In this document: positions 51,372 through 59,931 of the stretch, piece after piece | How the letters are laid out: each line of letters opens with the position of its first letter | Position numbering within the stretch: position 1 is the stretch's first letter | Assembly (NCBI RefSeq): GCF_038396675.1 | Contig: NC_088920.1 | Span: 67,695,001 to 67,759,000 of the forward strand | Reading direction: 5' to 3' | Origin: Hydra vulgaris | Taxonomy: Eukaryota > Cnidaria > Hydrozoa > Anthoathecata > Hydridae | Length of the DNA stretch: 64,000 nucleotides | Made by a program: the position numbers and the translations under genes | The notes under the pieces: generated by a model | What the model was told of the DNA's origin: nothing | Databases searched by the model: none | Seen by the model: the letters and a program-made list of their open reading frames with translations, nothing else

Positions 51372-51962
51372 ATGGTTGTGGTTTGTGAATTTGAAATTGT
51401 TAAAAATAAAGATGGAAGGTTTGCTCTTATTGATCGCGACAACAATGCTTTTCGTTACGGCAATCTTCTTCTAGAATGTATAAGACAAACTTATTTGAAT
51501 TCTATAAATGGATGGCACTGTTTGGAAAATGGTTTGGAAGATTATCATCTTAAAGAATTGTTTCAAGAAGATAGTTTGGAAGATTATCATCTTAAAGAAT
51601 TGTTTCAAGAAGAAATGACCCAAGATGAATTTGATGAATTTGTAAAACAAGTGCAACGAATTAAACCTAAAAAACTACGAGTTGATAAATATTCAGAAGA
51701 AAAAACTTTTAAAAGAGAAAAAGAAATTTTGGAAGCATTTTTATTAGAAGATTGGCGCATGAGTGAACAAGCTTCTGAAATGTGTGAAAAAGTAGCTAAA
51801 AAAATAGGGCTTAACAAAACAACACTTTTATTTATTTGTAAAAAACCTGATTTTGTTTATGAAGCTCTATGTAAAATAGCTCAATGTGAATGTATATCGA
51901 ATTGTGTATTTTGTATTTTAAATGCTTGTTACATTTATGCTGAAATAAGAAGAATTTTTTAA
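51372..51962 (+). CDS. Unknown protein with a duplicated 14-residue unit
   Basis: 196 residues. LEDYHLKELFQE occurs twice in tandem (residues about 55-82) because of a perfect or near-perfect 42 bp DNA duplication. A charged middle and a C-terminal Cys-rich part (CKIAQCECISNCVFCILNAC) follow. Leader AG at 51355-51356. Family unknown. Confidence 0.6.
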   Translation: MVVVCEFEIVKNKDGRFALIDRDNNAFRYGNLLLECIRQTYLNSINGWHCLENGLEDYHLKELFQEDSLEDYHLKELFQEEMTQDEFDEFVKQVQRIKPKKLRVDKYSEEKTFKREKEILEAFLLEDWRMSEQASEMCEKVAKKIGLNKTTLLFICKKPDFVYEALCKIAQCECISNCVFCILNACYIYAEIRRIF

Positions 51963-52008
51963 AATTTTTTAAAAAAATGTATTTTTTTTTAGATTACATA
52001 ATTAAAAA

Positions 52009-52257
52009 ATGGAAAAAAATATAAAGTTGGCTTGCAAAAAATTGGTATTGCCTGAAGTGTTGATGAAAAATAATTTTCGTTATCATAAAGAGGATATTAA
52101 TAGATTGGCTTCGTGTGCTTGCGAATCGCATAATATGTGTCGAAAATGTAAAAAGATTGTGTTGGAAGTATTATTTTCAGAAAATAGTGATTATGTGTTG
52201 AAATATGAACCACCTTTTTATATAGATAAATATGGATTGATATGGATGAATAATTAA
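52009..52257 (+). CDS. Cys-cluster family protein 1
   Basis: 82 residues. The motif is MEKNIKLACKKL, a short helix pair, then SCACESHNMCRKCKK: a CxC followed by CxxC about 8 residues on, likely one zinc site. At least three neighbours share it. Leader AG at 51991-51992. Function unknown. Confidence 0.6.
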   Translation: MEKNIKLACKKLVLPEVLMKNNFRYHKEDINRLASCACESHNMCRKCKKIVLEVLFSENSDYVLKYEPPFYIDKYGLIWMNN

Positions 52258-52389
52258 ATTTTGATATTAAATTTTTGTATACATATTTTTTTTGTATTTT
52301 TTATATTGAATTTTGTTTAAACTTTGTATATGTGTTTTTTGTATTTTTATATTGAATTTTTGTTATTTATTTTTAGATTTATATAAAAA

Positions 52390-52566
52390 ATGGAAAATAA
52401 CATAATATTAGCCAGCAAAAAATTGGGTTATTCTGAAGATTTAATGAAAAAAGACCTTTATAACTTAGCTTCGTGTGATTGTACAACAGAAGATGTGCTT
52501 CGTTTTTTATATGTTAGAATGATAATGGCAGACAAAAGACAGAATAAAGATAGAAATCGAGAATAA
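52390..52566 (+). CDS. Cys-cluster family protein 2, shortened
   Basis: 58 residues. The start (MENNIILASKKLGYSEDLM) and ASCDCTT match the family, but the second Cys pair is replaced by hydrophobic sequence, so the zinc site is incomplete. Leader AG at 52375-52376. Possibly degenerating. Confidence 0.5.
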   Translation: MENNIILASKKLGYSEDLMKKDLYNLASCDCTTEDVLRFLYVRMIMADKRQNKDRNRE

Positions 52567-52659
52567 AACAAATAATTATATTTTTTTATGGTATTTTTGT
52601 TTAAAACTTTGTAATATTGAATTTTTTATATTAAATTTTTTTAGCATTACATAATAAAA

Positions 52660-52881
52660 ATGGAAAAAAATATAAAATTAGCATGTATAAAATTGGGATT
52701 CAGTGAAGTGTTGACGAAAAAAAACTTTCGTTATTATAAACAGGAAATTTATCAGCTAGCTTCGTGTGTTTGCAAAAGAGATAATTTGTGTGAGAAATGT
52801 CGAACGATTGTGAGAGATGTTATAATGGCAGAAAAAAGAGACTCTGTAAGAAGAAAACGAGACTATCAAGAAATTGAATAA
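52660..52881 (+). CDS. Cys-cluster family protein 3
   Basis: 73 residues, close to copy 1: MEKNIKLACIKLGFSEVL, NFRYYKQEIYQLASC, VCKRDNLCEKC, and then a basic tail. Leader AG at 52643-52644. Tandem duplication of 52009-52257 is evident. Confidence 0.6.
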   Translation: MEKNIKLACIKLGFSEVLTKKNFRYYKQEIYQLASCVCKRDNLCEKCRTIVRDVIMAEKRDSVRRKRDYQEIE

Positions 52882-53086
52882 TGACATTTTGTATATGGAA
52901 TTTTATTTAAAAACTTTGTAATATTTAATGTTTTATTTAATAATTTTTTTCATATTAAATTTTATAGTATTTTGTTCATATTTTTTTTATTTTTTATATT
53001 AAATTTTATAGCATTTTGTTTATATTTTTTTTGTTTAAAACTTTGTATACATTTTTTTTTGTATTTTTTAGATTTCATAATAAAAA

Positions 53087-53269
53087 ATGGAAAATAATAC
53101 AATGATGGAATTGACAAAAAAAACAAAGAAATGTCTGAATTATTTGGCTTTTTGCACTTGCAATATGTTCGATATGTGTCAAGAATGTAAACGAATAGGA
53201 AACGAATTGTCAATTTTAAATCTTGATTATCCAACAATATATAAACATTTTTTAGACACGTTTGTTTAA
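53087..53269 (+). CDS. Cys-cluster family protein 4, diverged
   Basis: 60 residues. FCTCNMFDMCQECKRI keeps the CxC...CxxC spacing; the rest is diverged. Leader AG at 53070-53071. Confidence 0.55.
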   Translation: MENNTMMELTKKTKKCLNYLAFCTCNMFDMCQECKRIGNELSILNLDYPTIYKHFLDTFV

Positions 53270-53421
53270 ACAAGCTTATGTTGTATTTAAATAATAAAAA
53301 TTTTTTTTTATATTTTGTTTAAATTTTGTATATATTATTTTGTTTATTTTTTTATAACGAATTTTGTATACATTTTTTGTATTTTTTTTTAGATTACATA
53401 ATAAAATGACATAATAAAAAA

Positions 53422-53955
53422 ATGGAACAAGAGGAGATATCGTGGTGCAACTATTCTATTATATTAAAAGCTTCAAAAAAAATGGATTTACCTAAAAAGA
53501 TAATCTTAAAAGATTATAAAAAACAAAAGAAATTTTTAACCGAATGTCAATGTGACGAATACAAACCATCATTTCTTTGTATGCATTGTTGTTCTTGTGT
53601 GGATACAGCTTCAAAAAAAATGGATTTGACTAAAGAACAACTTTTGGAAATTTATAGAAATAAAAAGAAAAAGATTAAATTTTTGGCTGAATGTCAATGT
53701 GGAGAATACGATCCTGTGTTTGATTATCGTTTTCTTTGTTTATGTTGTAGTTATTGTGAGGATTCAATAAAAGAATTTTACACTATGATAATAAAAGCTT
53801 CTAGTAAACTTGCTTTATCGTCTGATTTATTAAACAAAATTTTTGGTCTTATTAATTATGAAATACGTGATTTAGTTAAATGTAATTGTGTTTTTGAACA
53901 TTTGTGTGACAATTGTACTTTTCAAAAAAATTTGGTATATCGATGGTTTCGTTAA
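53422..53955 (+). CDS. Cys-cluster family protein 5, three repeats
   Basis: 177 residues made of three units of the family module in one chain. Units 1 and 2 contain ASKKMDL and ECQC(D/G)EY plus a CxxCC/CC..C cluster; unit 3 contains ASSKLALSSDL, KCNCVFEHLCDNC. It is an internal fusion of what the neighbours carry singly. Leader AG at 53391-53392; a second copy of the cataataaaa leader element sits before the ATG. Confidence 0.65.
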   Translation: MEQEEISWCNYSIILKASKKMDLPKKIILKDYKKQKKFLTECQCDEYKPSFLCMHCCSCVDTASKKMDLTKEQLLEIYRNKKKKIKFLAECQCGEYDPVFDYRFLCLCCSYCEDSIKEFYTMIIKASSKLALSSDLLNKIFGLINYEIRDLVKCNCVFEHLCDNCTFQKNLVYRWFR

Positions 53956-54016
53956 AGTAACTATTTTTTTATTAATGTATTTTTTTTCTTTATTTTTTTA
54001 GTTTACATAATAAAAA

Positions 54017-54469
54017 ATGCAACTAACAGAAAATGATTTGGATTTTTTGATGGAAAAAATATACCAATTCAATCGAGCTCACCCAGCTACATTGGAAGAA
54101 ATTCGAATACATGCGATTAGTTCAAAACAAATTTTATGTAGACGATGTCAATGGTATGGTGAGTACAAGTGGGACGATTTTTTCAATCAAGAAATGAAAC
54201 GAGTACCTCATATATTGATTTTGATGGTTTTTCAATATATTAAAAAACATTATCATATTTATTTGAATTTAAATTTTGAATGTTTTTATGATTTTTTTAA
54301 ATTAAAATGTAAAGAAGATGTTTTAAACCATGTAAAAGAAAAATGTGAAGAAATTGAAAATTGTAAACATTATTTAAACGAATGTGAAGAGTGTGATGAG
54401 TATAGAGTATCTGATGGTAAAACTTGTTCATTTATATATTGTGAAAAATGTTTTAATTCTGAATATTAA
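54017..54469 (+). CDS. Unknown protein with several Cys pairs
   Basis: 150 residues. CRRCQWYG near residue 42 and CEECDEYR...CSFIYCEKC near the end suggest two zinc sites around a helical middle. Leader AG at 54000-54001. Not clearly part of the Cys-cluster family. Confidence 0.55.
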   Translation: MQLTENDLDFLMEKIYQFNRAHPATLEEIRIHAISSKQILCRRCQWYGEYKWDDFFNQEMKRVPHILILMVFQYIKKHYHIYLNLNFECFYDFFKLKCKEDVLNHVKEKCEEIENCKHYLNECEECDEYRVSDGKTCSFIYCEKCFNSEY

Positions 54470-54487
54470 TTGACAATTTTTTTTTAG

Positions 54488-54712
54488 ATGAATAAAATAA
54501 ATGAAAATAACAACTTGTTGGAATTATTAAACAAACATAATGAACAAATAAATGTATTGAACAAAGATGAAATGTCAGCTGTGAAATTTTTATTACTTGT
54601 TAATGGGAACAAAAACAATTTTTCAACTAAATTGGAAAAACTGATCAATAGAAACATTATATATATGATGTTTTTTATAAAATATGGTGTAATATTTTTA
54701 TATTCGAAATAA
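54488..54712 (+). CDS. Small unknown protein, followed by a broken copy
   Basis: 74 residues; the ATG follows directly after TTTTTTTTTAG with no leader. MNKINENNNLLELLN and LNKDEMSAVKFLLL are shared with the next, frameshifted gene. A hydrophobic C-terminus (YMMFFIKYGVIFLY) may insert in membranes. Confidence 0.45.
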   Translation: MNKINENNNLLELLNKHNEQINVLNKDEMSAVKFLLLVNGNKNNFSTKLEKLINRNIIYMMFFIKYGVIFLYSK

Positions 54713-54732
54713 ATTTTTTTTTTTTTTTTTAG

Positions 54733-54992
54733 ATGAATAATATAAATGAAAATAAAAAAATGTTGGAAAAGATTGTAAATATGAATTCTTTGTTGAAAGA
54801 AATTCGCGAAACTTTAACGACGAGGAGAAAGAAAATTGCAAAACTTTAACTGACGAGGAAATGGCATCTTTGAAATTTTTGTTAGACGAAAACGATAGTG
54901 ACTTTTTATTTAAAATACGAACAAATTTAAATGTTAAACTGATTTTGTTATTTTTTTTAATCAAATATTCTTATATGTATTTTTTTCAGTAA
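54733..54992 (+). pseudogene. Broken paralogue of the 54488 gene
   Basis: The frame 54733-54849 (MNNINENKKMLEKI...) ends early. The homologous remainder (LTDEEMASLKFLLDEN, then LLFFLIKYSYMYFF) continues in another frame to 54992. A short direct duplication around aaactttaac(t)gacgagga near 54810 and 54842 caused the shift. Confidence 0.5.
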
Positions 54993-55034
54993 ATAAAAAA
55001 AAATATTTTTTTTTTTCAGCAAAATAATAAAAAA

Positions 55035-56267
55035 ATGTTATCTTTGCAACAACAAAAAGCACTTCAATGGCTTGATGAAGGAAAGAATTTCTTTATTACT
55101 GGTGGTGCTGGATGCGGTAAAAGTTATATTGTCAACCAAATTGCTCAAAGCGAACAAATTTATAAAACAATACATATTACTGCGAGTACAGGAAAAGCAT
55201 CTTATTTAATCAATGGTGTCACCATACATGCTTTTGCTGGTATAGAAACTGGTGTTAAAAGTGTCGATTATTATAAACGACATATGCATCAAGACATTAA
55301 AAAAACATGGTTGGAAACTGATGTTTTAATTATTGATGAAATTTCAATGATTAGCGCTTCAACATTTGATTTATTACATTCGATAGCTTGTGAAATTAGA
55401 CAATGTTACGATGAATTATTTGGTGGTATACAAGTGATTGCTTGTGGTGATTTTTTTCAGTTGCCACCTGTTTCAGGTCAATTTGTTTTTAAATCACAAA
55501 TATGGCTACACTACATGACAGAAGTGTTGGTTTTAACTCAATGTTTTAGACAAAAAGACAACGAACAATTTTTTGGAGCTTTAAATGAACTACGTGTTGG
55601 TCAAGTTTCAGACAAAACTATTGATTATTTTATGACACGTTGTTTTGAAAAAGATGAAAATTTAAACTCTAAATATACAAGATTGTTTTTTAGAAACATC
55701 GAAGTGGATGTTTATAACAATCAAAAAATGGAAACTATCAAACAAGAAGGGTATTGGTTTTATGCTAAAGATGTTATTAAAAATCGAAATATTCCATGCT
55801 CGTTTCAAATTCCGGCAGCTGTTCATCTTAAAATAGGTGCTATTGTGATGCTTGTAAGAAATATTAATGTGGAAGAAGGTTTGTGTAATGGTACTATTGG
55901 TACCGTTATTTTAATAGAAAGTAATGCAGTTTGGGTGATGATGAATAAAAAAGAAGTCAAAATTGAATGTGTCAAAGAAGAAATTTTAGATTGCTCTCAT
56001 GCTGTCGTAGGCTCAAGATTTGGTTTGCCTTTAAAATTAGCATTTTCTTTTACGGTTCATAAAGCACAAGGAAGTACCATGAATAAAGCCGTTGTTCAAT
56101 TTAATTCAAAGGCTTTTATTAATAGTCTTTATTATGTTTCTTTATCACGAGTTTGCAATATTAACGATATATTTATAATTATTAATAATAAATTTGATTT
56201 ACGAACACTATTTAAAAGTATTACTGTTGATTCTGATGTTTTGGAATTTTATAAAAAATACATGTAA
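55035..56267 (+). CDS. Pif1/RecD-like SF1B DNA helicase
   Basis: 410 residues. Motifs are Walker A TGGAGCGKS (residues about 21-29), ASTGKAS (Ia), LIIDEISMI (Walker B, about 98-106), GDFFQLPPV (III, about 143), LTQCFRQ (IV) and FTVHKAQGS (VI, about 340). It is a 5'-3' helicase assisting DNA replication or recombination. Length is on the short side for Pif1, with no extra domains. Leader: TTTTTTTTCAG (55018-55019) then caaaataataaaaaa and ATG. It lies just upstream of the polymerase. Confidence 0.88.
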   Translation: MLSLQQQKALQWLDEGKNFFITGGAGCGKSYIVNQIAQSEQIYKTIHITASTGKASYLINGVTIHAFAGIETGVKSVDYYKRHMHQDIKKTWLETDVLIIDEISMISASTFDLLHSIACEIRQCYDELFGGIQVIACGDFFQLPPVSGQFVFKSQIWLHYMTEVLVLTQCFRQKDNEQFFGALNELRVGQVSDKTIDYFMTRCFEKDENLNSKYTRLFFRNIEVDVYNNQKMETIKQEGYWFYAKDVIKNRNIPCSFQIPAAVHLKIGAIVMLVRNINVEEGLCNGTIGTVILIESNAVWVMMNKKEVKIECVKEEILDCSHAVVGSRFGLPLKLAFSFTVHKAQGSTMNKAVVQFNSKAFINSLYYVSLSRVCNINDIFIIINNKFDLRTLFKSITVDSDVLEFYKKYM

Positions 56268-56293
56268 ATTTTTTTTTTTAGATTCCTAAAAAA

Positions 56294-58429
56294 ATGAAAT
56301 TTGAATATCAAACTGAGGAAACTCGTTTTAGTAATAACAGTATATACACGGAACATTTTTTTTACATTAAAGATGGTTATAAAGATGAAGATATTGTAGA
56401 AGAATCACAACTTTATTCTGAAACTCAAAGTCCTGATGAAATTGTTTATCATGTTGAACAAAAAACAATGGAAGGTTTTGAAACACAAATGAAAAACAGT
56501 ATTCTTTTTGCTGACTTGTTTCAAAATTTCTTATTGGGTTATAATATTGTTACTTTGTGTTGCAAGTCTATTGAAAATGGTTATTGTAAAATAATGAAAC
56601 GTTGTTATAATTCACCTGTTTATTTTATTAAACCTTTAGAAGGATCGACAAATTTGCGTTTTATTCAAGATGCCAATGTGCGAGCTGTTTTTAATGTTTT
56701 AGAAAACGACAGCGGATGGAAGATAATACGATTATGTAATATTAAAATTAAAACTTTATCTAATTTAACAGAAAGATCCATGATGAAATTACGAGATTTT
56801 GAATTGTCTGGTTTTAAAAGAAAAATGCTCATGACAGATGAAGAAATTGAAAAAAAGAAAAAAATCGACAAAACTTATTATGAAAAAAATAAAGAAACAC
56901 TAAAACAACGAAGAAAAAGTAACCAAAAGAAAAAACACAACAAAACTTATTACGAAAAAAAACAACAAAAGAAGATAGAAATAGACGAATGGTTTGGTGA
57001 ATGGTATAGACCACATTCTTTAACACAATGGGAAAAAACACTAAAAAGTACTGTTTATACTATTCTGTCTTATCAACAAAAAAAGAAAATGTTTTTAGAT
57101 TATAGTATTTTATTTGAACCAGGATTATGTTTTTATTCTGCTTTTCTCGTGTCTTTGTTGATTCGTCAATGGAATGTGAGCACCATTGAAGAATGGAATA
57201 GAAAAGTGTTGGAAAAAAACACTACAGATTTATATTCTGAAGAAAATATTTTACAACTTCTTTTTGAAGATCAAGAAGAGCAAAATGTTCTAGCGTGGAA
57301 AGACGTTTTACAACAATTAAAAGAAAAATCTAAAAATATGTCATTTCAAACTTTGATTGATTTTTGTCATTGTTTTGCTTACGAAAACACTTTTGATCGT
57401 ATTAACATTAAAATTTTTGCCTTTAACAAAAAAAACACCAAAATTCGTTTGTTGCATTCAAAATTAAAATCACAATATAAAAGTTCTCTTGCAGAATTGT
57501 TAAAAGTAGTTTACGAAAGCGCAAACATTACCAAAGACGATCAAGATTCTCAAAGAGTATTTATTAACGACGAAGAAAGAAATAAAGCCAACGAACGGAA
57601 AAAAACAATCAACACGAGCAAAATTTGTATTTTTCAAAAAAATAATTCTTTTCACGCTATAAGCATGTTGAATGAAAAATTTTCTACAAAGTATTTTTGT
57701 TCTAACAACTCACGTGTTTTGTTTCAATGTTCTGATTGTGGACAAAAATTTACCACAGAGAAACACAAATGCGAAGGTTATTATAAACCGGACAAATTTA
57801 CATACGGTGATTGCATTACTCACTATCGTCCACAAAATTCGTTCATGTGTACGAGTAGAAACTTGTTTCCTTTTTTAATGACTTTCGATTGCGAAACGAG
57901 TATTACAAAGTCTGAAGAAAATGCTACTTGCAAAGTCAAACCTTTATCTGAGTTGAATTATTATTGTCATTCCATTGTGATTCAATGTATTCATGAAAAA
58001 TTAGCAAGAGAATGTTTTGGTTTGGACGAACAAGGACAAGTCATTACTCAATGGATTTTTTATTATGAAAATACGGTTGAAAGTTTAGAAAGAAATCCTT
58101 TAACTTGTCTACCAGACTATTTTCAACCAGGAGTTTCTTTACTTCACAAGACACACAGACGTATCTTGTGGGAAAAGCTAAATTGTGAAAATAATGAAAA
58201 ATTAAAAATGGAATTGAGAGTTTACGATATCATTGCTTTAGCAGATACTTTGGTTCGATTTACTTATGAAATATGTTTACCGCGTTTTGAAAATTTAAAT
58301 ATATCAAGTGAAGAAAGAGATTTAATATGGCAAGAAGAAAATCCTTGTTGTTCTATTTGTAGAACTCCCGTAGATAAAATACGTCAATCTGATGTTTATA
58401 AAAATAAATTTTCTCACATGACTCCTTAA
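56294..58429 (+). CDS. polB: Family B DNA polymerase, N-terminal part (to in-frame stop)
   Basis: 711 residues. The N-terminal 500 residues are lineage-specific, with a Lys-rich repeat (KTYYEKN.., about 195-230) and a zinc-like CSDCGQKF...KHKC near 480-490. The exonuclease domain starts with Exo I TFDCETS near 531. At about 684, CCSICRTP begins the zinc/endonuclease VII-like insertion typical of Polinton-type polymerases. A single TAA (58427-58429) then closes the frame, and the next ORF continues in the same frame four bases later. Leader AG at 56280-56281. Confidence 0.85.
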   Translation: MKFEYQTEETRFSNNSIYTEHFFYIKDGYKDEDIVEESQLYSETQSPDEIVYHVEQKTMEGFETQMKNSILFADLFQNFLLGYNIVTLCCKSIENGYCKIMKRCYNSPVYFIKPLEGSTNLRFIQDANVRAVFNVLENDSGWKIIRLCNIKIKTLSNLTERSMMKLRDFELSGFKRKMLMTDEEIEKKKKIDKTYYEKNKETLKQRRKSNQKKKHNKTYYEKKQQKKIEIDEWFGEWYRPHSLTQWEKTLKSTVYTILSYQQKKKMFLDYSILFEPGLCFYSAFLVSLLIRQWNVSTIEEWNRKVLEKNTTDLYSEENILQLLFEDQEEQNVLAWKDVLQQLKEKSKNMSFQTLIDFCHCFAYENTFDRINIKIFAFNKKNTKIRLLHSKLKSQYKSSLAELLKVVYESANITKDDQDSQRVFINDEERNKANERKKTINTSKICIFQKNNSFHAISMLNEKFSTKYFCSNNSRVLFQCSDCGQKFTTEKHKCEGYYKPDKFTYGDCITHYRPQNSFMCTSRNLFPFLMTFDCETSITKSEENATCKVKPLSELNYYCHSIVIQCIHEKLARECFGLDEQGQVITQWIFYYENTVESLERNPLTCLPDYFQPGVSLLHKTHRRILWEKLNCENNEKLKMELRVYDIIALADTLVRFTYEICLPRFENLNISSEERDLIWQEENPCCSICRTPVDKIRQSDVYKNKFSHMTP

Positions 58430-58432
58430 GAA

Positions 58433-59893
58433 ATGGAAAGATTAAATCATAATGAATTTTGCATTTATAACGACAAACGAATTCAAGTTGTAAACATGGT
58501 GTTTCAAAGAGTAGGACGATTAGAATTGTTCATGTTACCTTGTCACGTTCAAAATTATTTAATCGACAACGATGCTGAAAAAATAAAACAAGATTTATTT
58601 CGAGTCTCCACTTTGTATTACATTTGTTGTAGATGGTGGGAAAAATTTCAATACTTACCTGCCACTAACGGTTTATTGAGTGATTATGTGAGAATCACCA
58701 CTGCTGAACTTGTAGATTATATGAAACAATTGTCTTTGCTTATCATGACCGAACACCAATTTGAAAACTATTTTAATCAAGAAGATATAGAGTTGTTAGA
58801 AGATCCCTACTTTTTAATCAAAATCTTTCGCAAATGTATTAACGAAACTGGTGAACAATATACAGACAACCTTCATTTTTTGTTTCTCATGAGAAAATTT
58901 AAGCAACCCGTCTACGAATTATGGTATCACACCATGTTGGTTGCTTTTAATAAACACTTTGAAACCCAATTTAGTTTAACTGATTTTATTCAAGATGAAA
59001 AAAATCGAGAAAAAATTTTAAATAAATGTCAATTTTTTCTTAACGCTTTTGAAGATTATCTTGTTATTGATCACGATCATTTTTCAGGACAAGTGTACGG
59101 ATTAGCTCACGATTATTGCAACAAAAATTTAGGTAGATATAGTCAGCATTTGTCTTGTCCTATATTTGCTCACAATGCTTCTTTTGATAATCGTATTATG
59201 ATTGTAGAAGGTTTAAAAAAAATATTGGATATTCCGTTATACGGTCATTTGGCAGAATCTGAAACTACACCTTTTAATGCTTTTATAAAATACAGCAACA
59301 TGGAAGATGTTTTTGTTATATCTAAAAATGTAAGCAAAGTCAATATTATTTGCATCGGTAAACATATTAAAATTGTAGATAGTTTGAAAATTTTAAACTG
59401 TTCCTTAGAACAGGCCAGTAGTATGTTGTCACAAAAAGCACAACATCAAATTGTCAACACCATGTTGCATTATTTACGACCTTTTCATCCCGAAGTAAAT
59501 GATTTAGCCGACAATTTAGAGTTTAAAAACTGTTTTATTAAAAAAACATTATTTCCTTACTCGCAAATAACAGACGAACTCTTAAACATTGAATATAAAA
59601 CATTTCCACCGATTGAATTATTTGCTCAAAACGATTTAATGAAGTCTAAAAACTTACAAGAAGAAATTAAAAAATTGAAAGAAGCTTACGAAGGTGTTAA
59701 AAAATTGTGGAACTTTTTGAATTTAAAAACTTTAAAATCCTTATTGCATATCTATACTGTACTCGATACGGTCGTATTAGGTTCTGTTATGATTGACTTT
59801 GACGAAAGAACATTTCAATTTACAAAGTTTCATATTCTAAATCATGTTAGCATTTTTAGTTATACTGCAAACTCAATTCTACCCTTAGTTTAA
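58433..59893 (+). CDS. polB: Family B DNA polymerase, middle part
   Basis: 486 residues in the same frame as the preceding ORF. It contains the second half of the HNH-like insertion (VIDHDHFSGQVYGLAHDYC near 210-228), Exo II FAHNASFDNRI near 245 and Exo III YTVLDTVV near 440. It stops at 59891-59893, where the sequence changes frame by one. The insertion between the Exo motifs, with the Cys pair before and the DHDH after, is a known feature of Maverick/Polinton polymerases. Confidence 0.85.
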   Translation: MERLNHNEFCIYNDKRIQVVNMVFQRVGRLELFMLPCHVQNYLIDNDAEKIKQDLFRVSTLYYICCRWWEKFQYLPATNGLLSDYVRITTAELVDYMKQLSLLIMTEHQFENYFNQEDIELLEDPYFLIKIFRKCINETGEQYTDNLHFLFLMRKFKQPVYELWYHTMLVAFNKHFETQFSLTDFIQDEKNREKILNKCQFFLNAFEDYLVIDHDHFSGQVYGLAHDYCNKNLGRYSQHLSCPIFAHNASFDNRIMIVEGLKKILDIPLYGHLAESETTPFNAFIKYSNMEDVFVISKNVSKVNIICIGKHIKIVDSLKILNCSLEQASSMLSQKAQHQIVNTMLHYLRPFHPEVNDLADNLEFKNCFIKKTLFPYSQITDELLNIEYKTFPPIELFAQNDLMKSKNLQEEIKKLKEAYEGVKKLWNFLNLKTLKSLLHIYTVLDTVVLGSVMIDFDERTFQFTKFHILNHVSIFSYTANSILPLV

Positions 59894-59931
59894 TTCCAAT
59901 CCAACATCCTGCGACCAACGAACATCAAAAA

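Noticed and set aside
52962..53273. 103-residue leftward frame
   Set aside because: Antisense to the Cys-cluster gene and A/T-rich spacer; low complexity.
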